64,000 nt of DNA from Alitta virens (lineage: Eukaryota; Annelida; Polychaeta; Phyllodocida; Nereididae), in the NCBI GenBank assembly GCA_932294295.1, contig OW028585.1:1584001-1648000 (forward strand). Direction: 5' to 3'. Each line of letters opens with the position of its first letter. Positions within the stretch are counted from its first letter, which is position 1. Below, in pieces: positions 11,001-24,000 of the stretch. The position numbers and the translations under genes are program-made. The notes beneath the pieces were generated by a model that worked only from the letters and a program-made list of their open reading frames with translations, had not been told where the DNA came from and searched no databases.

Positions 11001-14000
11001 GTAAAAAAAAATCGAACAAATTCAATATGCTAATTCCTGTACAGGTTTATGTTCCTCATAGTCGGGAGTTAACTAAAGAAAATGTTGCTTATCTCCGTCT
11101 TACTCCGGAATGTTCATCGCAATTAAAACCACCCTTGGTACAAATTAGATGTTCTCAATGGTGAGTCGGTCTCAACACTCTTGTGTCGTCACCTCACAGC
11201 CCAGCGACCTAATTATGTACATGTTTAGCTCGTTTACTCATCTAAAGTTAATTAATTAATTTCTCTTATAGCGTATAGGATGGCTTATGGTATTAAAGGT
11301 CTAACGATGAAATTACAGAATAATTAGATGTTCATGCGCTGTGTTTACGCAATTCTTGTTCTGACAAGCAGGCAATTCAGAAAAATTGCCTAAACTAAAA
11401 AAGTATGAATTTATTTCTCTTGTATTTTTATGAGTAGGTTTCTTAAGTCTATATTCAGCCTATCGGCTACATAGTTTAACCAATCATTTTATTTAACTTG
11501 GTGAACTAGCAAAGAATGTCCATAATTAGGTCGCTGGGCTGTGAGGTGACGACCCACACAGTGTCAATAGACACTAAGAAAACTTGCGGTCGGTGTGTCT
11601 TTTGAATCGTCATGGCTGATTGACTGAACGACTGTGAAATTGATTATTTTTGGATTCTGCCACGACCACTTCCATGAAGTTTTACATTTCATTATTCAGA
11701 ACCAAATTTTTGAACATAGTGTGGAAATGAGCATTTAAGCCAAATAGGGTATCTTTTAATGGTGAGGTGGGCTTAAAGTGGGGTTTACTGTCGTAAAGAA
11801 AGTTCGGACAGTAGCTTGTTGTACGATTGGTACTTACCTTTTGGCTGGGTTGGTAAAAATTATGACTTTAAAGAAAAAAATCAGATTTGTTTTTATTAAT
11901 TTGTTTTTGTATTAAATCAGATTTTTTTAATGATCCCATTAGGGGGCTCAAGTACTGTCTAGCATGAGCCAAGTTTGATAATTTTTCCAGCATTCCCTTT
12001 TAGACTTACTGCTCTAAAATTGAACAGAACTTTGATTTATTTAACAATTTGAGTTAAAAAAAAAAAATCGACCAAAAAAAAATTACGACTTACTGCTCTA
12101 AAATTGAACAACTGATTTATTTAACAATTTGAGTTAAAAAAAAAAAAAAAATCGACCAAAAAAAAAATTACGTTTTATTCAAATAAAATCGAAAAGAATA
12201 AAAAATTTTGATTTTTGAATTTTTTGGTCTCGATTTAAATCATGATTCAAATCAATGATTAAAATTGTTCGATTTAAATCTGCCAACCTTGCCTTTTGGA
12301 TGCAATAACGTCTAAACCAAAAACCCTTCAGGACATGATCTCACTATTCTGGTTTAGCAATGCTCATCATATATCAAGAAGACCGGTTTCTCAATTTTAC
12401 TAATATGTGACATTATGAAAATATTGCTAGTGTTTATTGCAATATTCCGATATCTTCACACTATAATAGGCCTACTATATCTGTATTATATATTTTTCAG
12501 TTGATTTCAATGTTAAAGTCAATGAAACGTTCACAATTACCTGCAAGCCAGGCAAGGATATTAATCCCTCAGAATTGAGGCTCTTAAAATATGAAGGAGA
12601 AGAGGAATTGGAGAATTTTACTTACCACCACAATGCCACTCACATCAATGCCACTCATCCGGGTATGGGCAATGTCAGATTGGTGCTTTGCTGGTTTCGC
12701 CACTGCGAAAGCTACAACTATTTCATCCTAAAAACTTGCGGTAAGTGAAAATAGATCTAGACATTCTATTATACTAGAGAGCCTGCAGGTCAGCGTGATT
12801 TGTCGCATGACTGTCTCCAAGCAATTGATGACGTCACCAATTGTACCAACTGACCTCATTAATGGTTCTTTGGGGACGTCATCAATGTCTGGAGACACAT
12901 GCAACATAATATTATCTTTGATAGTCAAAATAAATGTCCACCTGCTTTTCCAATATTTCTATAGGGGCTCAAACTTAAAGTTTGCGACACTCTACGAAAT
13001 TGAAATTCGCCAAAACGAAATTCGCCACCTGCAATAAACTGCAACAAACACTTATAAGATGGCTGTCGCAGTGATAGAAAATTGTCAATTAATTTCTTAA
13101 GTCTATACTCAAAAAGGATGTAAAAAATTATTTTTGTAAAAATCATGAACTTGCAAGGTGTAGATAATCATGTTTTAGAGGGGTGGCGAATCTCCATGTC
13201 GTGACGAAGGTCAATGTCGCCGAGTGTATAGCAAATGGCGATAATGATGACAAGATGGCAGAAAAATTACATTTATTGACATAGCAATATTGTAAAAAAT
13301 CTAATATAAACATGGGAACCAGAAAAGGCCAAATTAGGAATTCATATGACTGCCTTTTCAACCATACAACACAACTTGTGGTCACAGAGCAGCAGAAAGT
13401 ATGTTTGAAAAGGCGGGCATATGAATTGGCTGGGACCTGCCTTAGCATAAAGGCGTTAGGCAGGTCGGTGTTGACCATCTCCCATAGCTGATTGGCCAAG
13501 CACTGAATTTTCTGATTGGCTGTGCTATTTTTAGACTGGGGAACACGTTCCGACCACGCATTTTCAATGTTAAAGGCAGAGATGCGCACACACGCTACCG
13601 GGAGGAATCCCTCCTGGGTAATGGCAGCCCCTACCTGCGTACTGCGTCAGCTAGTCGCAGCGGGCCAGGGAATCATATGAATTCCTAATTTGGCCTTTTC
13701 TGGTTCCCATGTTTATATTAGATATTTTATAATATTGCTATTATCAATAATATATAGTTGTAATTATGAATTTTGTATTTTCAGAAGATCCTAAAAAGCC
13801 CCGACTCCGGATAAATGAAACAAAGTATTTCAACTATGAAGAAATCGAATTAAAATGGGATATTTTTGACACCAAAGACTTTTACATCTCTGATTCCTAT
13901 GCCCAGCTTCACATTAAGTAAGTTTTATCACATTTGTCATTAATTATTATTAAAGATCCTATGAATGGGCAAACTGTGCAGCACTCTGAAACATTTGCTG

Positions 14001-17000
14001 CAATTACAGATTGGGTATGACTTTGTTCAGTCTCATTTTCCATTTTAATATTATTTTGAATACTCCTTTGTTCCAGTGGAAGCAGCATCTCAAATTGTAC
14101 GGACCCCAATATTAAACGTGGAGCCAACACCAAAGGTGAATGCCAAGAACCGCTCAAGGCGCCACCTGGTGCATTACTCTCTGTCCAGCTGGTGGTAAAA
14201 ATTGGCAATCTGTCCTGCGGAGCATCTTCAAACGAAACTATTTATCTCGATGAATATGGTTAGATGATATTCTTACTAATTAATTAAGTTATCAAGTGAA
14301 CTCTTTTTTTTTACTAAATTTTCCTCAGTTACAAAATGATTGTGTTTTCTTTTTCCAAAACTGAGTATAAATATTGAGAAAATTTTGTTTGATTGTTGAA
14401 TGTGTTTCTTTTTTTTTTCATCAACAAAGTTATCCCTGGTGAAGTGAAGGACCTTAATTTCAGCCAAGTAGAACCAAGTAAAGCAGTATTACAATGGACT
14501 CCACCTTACTCACAAGCCGCTCTCAAGTATACAGTAAAATACTCAAGCAAATATGACATCCGTCCGAAGGTAATGTATTACATCCCATTGTATTTTCGAG
14601 TGTTTGAGTTAATTATAACGAAGTTAAACAAACTTATAACGTATACTGGAGTCCTGCTATAACAATGGTTGTAACGAGTATGAGTGTCCACAGTCCCGCA
14701 TAGTTCGTTAGAAACGGGTCATATTGTAATTATTGCAAATATGTAACATTTGTACAGGGGCGTCGATTTCTCTTGACAGTTGGGGGGGATGCAGGCCTAC
14801 TTTGTCTGTCCCACTGTGACTTTCCCTCACTCGTACAAGTAGTAGCAGTTAATGCACTGGCCAAGAGGTAAATTAATAGTGAAAAAGGGTAATTTTCATT
14901 TATGAATTTCAGGGGGGGGGGATGATTGCATTGATCATCCCCCCTTCTCACAAAGTGTGGGGATTATATCCCCCACATCCCCCCCCTGAATCGACGCCCC
15001 TGCATTCGTACATTGTATGGATTACAAGCAGCCTTATCATCTCATAATTACGTCTGCTGCCAGCTAGTCATATAAGCTGAGCTTCAGACCAGTTGAATCG
15101 AGATATCGCAGCACTGTCGTATGGCTGTGTCAGACCGATGTATACATAGAGCTAGTAATGATACGTATATATAATTTTATTATATCATTTAATAATGCTT
15201 ATCTATTTCATTTAATAACAGGTTATACAACTGACCAATGAGACCTCAATCACCCTGCCAGACGTATGTGCGAACACTCAATACTCTTTCACAGTGATCG
15301 CTCACTCACTGAACTACAAAGCCAGCCAGCCTGTAATCAATAATTTCAACACTTCATGCTCAGGTACATTGAATGGCGTTCTGTCCTGTCGAGAGATGGA
15401 GCTACGACCACACCGGTCTCGCAATTGTTCAATGACGTCATCAACAAAAGGTCAATCAGTGCATTTGATGACGTTATAGTTGGATGACGTCATTAAACAA
15501 TAGCAAGACCGGTGTGGTCGTAGCTCCATCTCTCGACAGGACAGAACGCCATTTTACATTACAATAAACCTTTCTGGGTGAATTCAAATGGCCCACCTGA
15601 TTCATTTTGAGAGCAGCTGGGTGGCCTCATGGTTAAGGCATCCACCAATTCCATATTGGCCAGCTCTACTGAAGGTCCTGGGTTTGAACCCTGGCCTTGG
15701 TATTCTTCATGAGCTGGATCGAATGAGATGTTAAATTGAAGGCACCTTGTACTCAGTGTCTATGCTGAGGCATGTAAAAGACCCCACCCATGGGGTAATT
15801 GTGTAACATGGTGTGGGCTGCAAACCTTATCATCTCATCATTATGTCTGCCTCTGGCATCTGGTCATATAAGCTGATTAAGCTTCAGACCCACTAGGATT
15901 GAGACATTGACAATTCAAATTTGGAAAGTTTTCAACTATGATAACAGCATTTCTAAATTTGTGCATGTTGCACTTCGTGTTGGTATCGGACAATAATCTT
16001 TCTTTGCCGTTGCTCAAACGCTTAATAATAATTAATAGATTCTCTACTATGGTTGTGTATTACACTATTTTCATACGAAAACTGACACAACTTTCTCATA
16101 TTTACTTATCGAATATATTTTTGTTTGTTCTCCAGTTCCCGGTCAAGTTCAGGTTACCAGTAATAGCTACCAAATTGTCAAAGAGGAAAAGGAATCAATT
16201 TCTGTTGAGATTTTCTGGAAAGTAAGTTCCCAGCATATTTTATTTGATGGCATTGCACTTTTGAGATCATCAACATAAGTTTAGTAAGGGACAACTGACT
16301 TGTAACTAGAGCGGTGCAATGTTCACTACCCTGTGTTGGCCCTTGGGGTTCGTGAATCAAACCCAGAACTCTGAGGTTTGATGTCCACGCCTTTAACTCT
16401 AAGACCAAGGGCGGAGGCCTAGCTCAGAGGTAGCGCTCTGAGCTTCCAACCACTAGGTCCCGGGTTCAATTACCGGTCGGGCCTATTTTGGATGGCTGTT
16501 TCATCCTTCATCTCATTGCCATGGTCCCTACCTGTCCTAATTAGCCCATCAGGTGCAGAAATACAGGCCGTAAAGTCCTAATCCACCACCACCACCATTA
16601 ACTCTAAGACCAAATGAAATTCAATCTTAACATTTTTGTTTAATTTCAGATGTACCTTTGTGACTATGGGTGTGAAGACCTTCAGTTCCAATTAAAATTG
16701 TACGAATTCAACCATTTAAGAAACTTTGTGAAGCGATATAACGTCTCAAGAAATTTGAGGTCAAAGGTTATCAAATTGGCACGACACAAAACCTATCACG
16801 TGACCATTACAGCAACCAATGAGATGGGAGACGGCAATGATTCTGATAATGTCATCATCGATACTGCCAAATATGGTAATGCTGCCCTTTCAGAAAAAAT
16901 GAAATGAATAGAAATTCAGTTCAAATTTTTCTTTTCTTTTTAATTTCAGTCATTAACACAAAATTTCACTGCGTAGAAACTTTTTGTAATTAAGTGAACG

Positions 17001-20000
17001 ATAAATATTATATGAAGTATCACTTTTTCTCATTGCTGATGATAATGAATGTACGATACCTCATGTGACTATAATACATAATTATATAAATATAAATATA
17101 AATATACACTATAATTTATTACAACTATATCTTTGCAGAATCTGAGCCTGTAGAGTTCACTGTAATTTGGAACATTGGAAAGGTGACAGTTCATTGGGAC
17201 CATTCGAAAAAGTCAGCTCTGTATACGGTATACACTTGTGACAAAGTAGGCGAGTCGGAGAACCTGACATGGACGACTTGCTCAAAGGTAGGGAACTTTT
17301 ACTGCCAAATACAATGAAGCGCTGCCAAATGTACATCTAACATTGTCTGGTGACATCACCTTGAATGATATTTAAATTCAATTAAAGCACAATAAATCAA
17401 ACGGCATTGTAAATGTAAACAGTCTTAATAGGCAAACGATCACTTGTAAGTCTTTTCACTGAGCAGCCCTGAATTCAGCAGAACATAAGTCTTTCATCTC
17501 TATAAATATAATTTTCTCAGGGAAAAAGTTGAAATCAATTGATAAGATGTCAAATATACATTATAATATACTAAATATACTGCTGTTAAGATGCACTTTG
17601 CTTCAGCCAATCAAAAGCAAAAGCAGGAACTTTTTCAGCCAATAGAATAGCAGTATTCTGTCGTAGCCACCTGGTTGCAAAATCCACTATTGGCTTCAAA
17701 CAAAAGATCATGCACATATGGTTTACCAGGAGTTCAAAACAATTTAGACCTTCCAATACATGAAACTCCACTATTAGCAACTTCAATATGTTTAATAAGG
17801 AAATTGTGTTTCTCTGCTCTACTCCTAGTAGTTTTTGTGTAATGGCATCTTTAAAAAGAATTTTAGTAACAGCAATTTGAAAATGGAGGCAAATTTAAAA
17901 GCACTCGTGAGCACTCTTTTAGGCCAAAATCTGAGGTTCTAATTTGCATTCTCTCTTGCATAGTGAACTGTTCAGAATTTCATGGCATTTGGCTATAATA
18001 ATAATAATAATAATGTTTATTCAACCTCTTTGTACAGAGAAATTAAAACAATATGTATAACATTTTAAAAGCAGATAAATACATCATATAAAAGTAAGAG
18101 CATGGAGTTATAAGTATGACTCCATGGTAAGAGATGAGATGAAATAAGTTACAAGTTTAAAATGCATCGAAAACTATTCTTTAACAAGTTTTAAACAGAA
18201 TTTATAAAATGCTGACAGGAATAGTTAAATCCGTTCCTTGTTATGCTCATTAAATGCAGACAGGCTGTCGACTAATCCACTGACATGATAAAGTCAAAGT
18301 ATTATTCGTAAATTTGACTTTCTGAATGTGATTGCATGAAAATCAAAATTACCTTTTGTGAATGAGAATTTGAACTCATGAATGCTGCAAAAAGGTGACA
18401 TGAATGAATGAATGAATAAATTTAATATCAAATAGAATTACGATAAAACTAGTCATCGTTTCTGAATGCAGATCACTTACAGAATTATAATACAATATCA
18501 TCATACTACAATCCATTACAGTCAATAGAAATATACTAAAAAGTAAAAAATTGTTATTCTGTATACATTCGTTTATTGTTGTATGAAATGTCTGTGAACG
18601 AGTAACGATAATTTCAAAAAAATTGTAAAGGAAATTTGTGAAAAGGAATTTGATAACATATGTCATTTCAACATGAAATACTGGTTTTAGCTTATAACAT
18701 GCCATAGTAAACTACCCCAAACATGTACCCAAAACCCCCAAATCAACTTTCAAATTTGACCTTGGTTATTGCCCGCTCAGAACAATAGAAAAACTATCTA
18801 GGTGGGAGTATAATTCGCAATTAATCCCCAATCTAGCCAGAGGATTAACAGATTAAATGCCGTGTCACTCAATAGCCTCTAAGTCAGGGCTCTATATAGC
18901 ACTTCATGAAAACAATTAAATTGAGTGTCTTGTTTTCTAGATATTTTGGACAGAAGTTGGGGACAAACAAGAAGCATCATTAAAAATATGTCCTAAAAAT
19001 TACAGCGGAAATTCTTCAGGCCTTTGCACAGGAGGACCAGACTTCTGCAGAAAAACACAGGTAAAATAAAATATAACACAAATTAAGCCTACAACAAGCA
19101 AGAACAGTCACACCAATAGTTATTCAGACACTTTTACACTTAGAAATAACCTTCCATAACCTGTAAACTACATTGGCAAATCCATTGCAATCACAGCCAC
19201 TGACAGCTGTTGAAATACACATGAGAATGATACCATAGAATCCAATGCCACTACATACAGGCCCGGATGATAACACAATATGGTGGATTTTGGGCCCCCA
19301 GGGCACGTTATCATACTGAGCTGTGTCCACAGAGCCCAGTCCTCTGTAAATTACCCTCAGGCGACGTTATGCGTTATGATAATTTTGACAAAATGATCCT
19401 TTGATGTTTCGGCAAGTGTCATCACATGTAATGGCCTGAGGGTTTTACATGTGTGCTTTATGAATTAATGAGACTAATTTATTGAGCAATGTCTAGGGGG
19501 TATTTTTTAGAGTTGATGTTTGAATAACGTTTACCTATTTTTGACATTTTGTTAATTATGAGTGAACATGTGGCAGTAAAAAATGCATGAATTACTCTAA
19601 TTTATGCATTAGTTACCAGAGGGTTTTTCTTTACCAACTTGGCTTTTTTTTCATGAGAAGTATAAAAATAAAAATAAACTCACAAGTTATTTAGGCAGAG
19701 GTGAATTGAAGTATGACTACTTTACGCTTTACACCGACGTATAAAAAATATTTTTTACATGTTAAATGGTAGGAAAGTTTACCTCTAAATTTGAAACTTC
19801 ACTCTATTCTATTCGCAAAGGGTGGAATATTAATGAAATATTTTAAACATCGATCTGTTCCACTGCTTAAAGAATATAGATCAAAATATTTTAACATTAA
19901 ACCGTTCTGGTGGATAAAGAATATTGATTGAAATATATAATAAAATACTTTATCCTTAAGCAGTTCAATAGTTTAAAGAATATAGACCAAAATATATTTT

Positions 20001-21040
20001 TTCAATCGTCAAACAGTGATAAAGTTTAGCTGACTATTTGCGTCAATTTACTATTTCATAATCCCTCGGCTCAAATTAAAATGAAAGAACATTGACATTT
20101 TTTAGCCCCCCACTGACAAAAAGTGTAAAGAATGATTTCAAAAAATAATCACAGCATGATTACTCCTCATTTATTATAAATGAAAGAATACTTGTAAAAT
20201 ATTTCTTCTCCTCAGCCCATCATTAAACTATACAACCCTTTAAAGAACCATTTTACTTCCATTCAATGTACAATAACGCATTGATTATGTTGATTATAGG
20301 CCAGCTGAGGGAAAGCGTTTAGGTGACACTGCCACCTGGGGAGTGGGCCGTATCATGCACCCTCAGGCTTGAATCATTAGGCTCGTATTGACGCTGTCTG
20401 TGAACACCATATTATCGCGATTAGGGAAAGGTGCATTGAACAAGTCAATAGATAAGGTAATGTTTTCTGAGCGAAAAAAAAAATATTCAAGATCAAATAC
20501 ATGCCACCTGGGGTACTCACTGTATATGTCTTGAAGCAAAGACCATAAGCCATTGAGGAATGATATGTAGATTTTTTTTCTTCATACATTAGTTAGTTGC
20601 TATCAGCTATCTGATAATACACCACCTCATCAAACATACTCTATTATCGATGCACTCTACACTGATATTGAAGTCGTTTATCACTTCATCTAGTGCAAAT
20701 AATTTTTTAAAGAAAAAAGAAAGGAGCGAATCTATACAAAAATTGACATTTTGTTTAATTAACAGTAACCATGTTCAGTGATACATGTAATACGAAAAAA
20801 AACATTTTTTTTTTCACATTCGATGCAGAAAAAAAGATAAACAGTAAATTAAAAAGAATCGACATTAAAAAAGTGTAAGTTAAAAGCGGTCATGTTAACC
20901 TAACTAGCACTAATGCAAAAAAAACACCTTTTTCGCATTCCATACAGGTAGTAAATAAAAAAGAAATCGAATTTAAGAAGTGTAAGTTAAAAAAATCACA
21001 GCACCTGAGTGTTTATTGACAAAAACTATCACTACTACTG

Positions 21041-21075
<35 letters not shown>

Positions 21076-24000
21076 GCTACTACTACTACTACTACTACCA
21101 CTACAACTACTACTACTACTGCAACTACTACTACTGCTACTACTACTACCGCTAGTACTAGTACTACCACTAGTGACACTAATCAATTGACAGCAGCGTA
21201 CTAATGACAAGCAAGTCATATCATCAAGTAAAAAAAGGAAACACTCTGCCATTTGTATATCAAAAAAGAACATGCACATGCACGACAAGCAAGACGCATT
21301 GACGTGTACGTAAAAAAAAAAAAAAATATCAATACATAATACATGAGACATGTAAAAAACATACAGTCATGGACATATCGGAAACAAAAAGGTGAACAAG
21401 TGTAAAAAAGAAGCAGTGTAAACATAAATTGAGTGTAAAAGAATGAAATACTACTATGATATGAGCACATTTCGGACATAGCATTCATTAGGTAAAAAAT
21501 AAAAGTTCAAATGTCAGAGCCAATCAATGAGGGGGGACACGGTGATTTCTCAGCCTACGGCCGATTATGTTCCCCAGATCTATCCAGTTGTGCTCCCTAG
21601 CACGTTGAACTCGAGGGGGCGCCCTGTGTCCCTCTGCAGGGGGGTGGTGCACGTGAGGTAGTATTAATGCACCCTCTTGATCAACATGGGGCTCTGGATC
21701 CATGTAGGGCCTATCTATTCCCTGTTGTCTGTTATAAGCCAACCATGGGGCCACAAAAAAACGCAGCACACCAAAAAGGGCGCCTGCATAGCCATATGCC
21801 AAATCTCTTCTCTGAAAAAAAAGCACAGCCTATAAGCATTCAGTGAGATGAAACACAGCTATCTCTACAGTCATTAAAATTAGTGCTCAGCGGTGAGCAA
21901 TACATATTTAATTGATATTAGCATGCAATCATGCACAATACATATTTAATGGATCATCCCCTCACTGCTTAACAGTTAACACTACATAGTGAGGGTGTTC
22001 AACTCAGTAGCACTTTAAATTTACACTCATACCACTCGAGATTCTTTATAAATAAACCCACCTAAACAGTGAAGGGCGTCGTTGTAGGGGGAGTACCACT
22101 CTCCATTGTGTGCATATTGCCCCAGGTGCAGTTACAACACTTGGCAATGAGGTGTAGAGGTAGCAGTATCAGAGCCATACATTTCAAACAACAGTCAATT
22201 GCACACAAAGCTGGATCGTTAGCCCTCGCATGACTATTGATACGCGCATGCAAGTTCACTAGGCTTACCAGGATGCAACATGTGAGTATTCCTCCTATAA
22301 TGGTACTCAGGACAGTCCAAACTATCATTCCAGTACCATAGCCGTGTCTCGATCCAGTAGTGGGTTCATGTATGCTCTCTGCATTTCCTTTGGTCTTAAC
22401 AACAGCAGAAATGGTCAATGTCGTGACAGTCACACCTGACACAATTGCCATGTCTTCAGCAGTCGTACAGCGTGACCAGGGGAAGAGAGAAGTCATCATG
22501 CCGCAGTGATCGCTGGAAAGCCCCAACACCAGTACACTCGTGAACCCTGACGTGTCCTTAATGCTTTCGATGTTGAATTCTCCATCACTCGTCACGATTG
22601 TCATCGACTTGTCCTTTCGGTGTTCCTTTGTGAAAAATGGGGCTGAGGCAGAGTCTTCGCAAAGTACTGCACCTGAAGATGTGCAGGTGCACTGCCCCCT
22701 GTTACCGCATGTCCATGCGGCCACATGACAGAGAGCCATGCTCAGTATCAAAAAAACTTCAATTCTCTCCATGTTTCTCTCGATAAAATGTGACAATTCT
22801 TATTCTACGTGTGCTCTCTCTCAGTCAAAAATGCGCTATGGCGTCTTAAACTCCCTCAAGAAAGCACCCCCACCCCTACACGTGACCACTAGTATTTGGG
22901 TCATTATGTAATGAAAACAAAAGACTTGCACATTGCTACCCCCCTAGACAATGAAAGGGGTTCATTAGACTCGAAACTGTGAACTATATTCATTCTATTT
23001 ACTGCCCAATATTCATGTCTCCAATTCCCCCAAATTAAATTTTTTTTTTGCTTTATAACTAATTCCCTCAGTATTATATATAGTTGCTTTAGTACCTTTT
23101 TTTCATACATCTTCTATACCTTTTTTTCATACATCTTCTATACCAATAAATTGAGTGAGGTGATAGTATATAAAAAAAAGTTTTTTTTTGGGTATAAATT
23201 TTTTTTTTAAAGCAACGTTTTACAAACGTTTAACAAACGTTCATGTATGCTCACTGCATTTCCTTTGGACTTGACCATCGGCCGACTGGACCACCGGCCA
23301 TGTGCTGTACCCCGAGGGTAATTATTTAGTATGAAAAGTATGGGTCATGACAGTAGGAGACATCATTATTCCACAACACCGAACAACACAGTTCAGCCCT
23401 AGGAAATCAGCAGTGAAAGCGGCAAGAAGCATCACTTTGACTTTCAACACTTCACTCTACAGGAAAAAAGGTAAGTCACTTTTTTTACTACTCGTGCCGT
23501 AATTATATATCGATGAAATTTAAAGTCATACCTCTACATACGAAATCAGTAACTCTAACGATGTTAACTTTAATTTTTTAGCACTTTATTTCATGTTTTT
23601 TCGTACAACTACGGTATATACATTTAGAAAAAAACACAGTCAATGTACATCTATAACACATATATCCTCACCAACTTTTTTAGCACTTTTTTGTACAACT
23701 ACGATATATACATTTGGAAAACAAACACTACCAATGTACCTCTATAACACTTTTATCCCAATCTACCGTTACATAATAATAATAATAAGACCTATAGCGC
23801 TCACAATGTACATGAGATAGCACGTAAGATTGCGTATAAACTGAATTTGTTAGATGTAACATGCCGGTGAGTTGTACATACATTTACTACATCGGTAAAT
23901 AAATCAAAATAGACGCGTAACATTCAACGCAGCAGTCTCCCCCTCAATGGGTGACTTTAATACAGTTTTAATGCCTAATTTGTAGCAACACTATTTTTTG

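Noticed and set aside
15294..15479. ORF continuing past exon 6
   Set aside because: It reads through the donor into the hairpin MITE; only 15222-15363 is supported as exon.
21016..21351. Poly-Thr, poly-Ser and poly-Val ORFs
   Set aside because: They are translations of the (ACT)n microsatellite in different frames, without start context or a domain.
22062..22796. Calling the Polinton membrane protein a viral fusion glycoprotein
   Set aside because: The signal peptide and helix fit, but I see no fusion loop, heptad repeats or furin-like site, and the ectodomain of about 130 residues is short for known fusogens.
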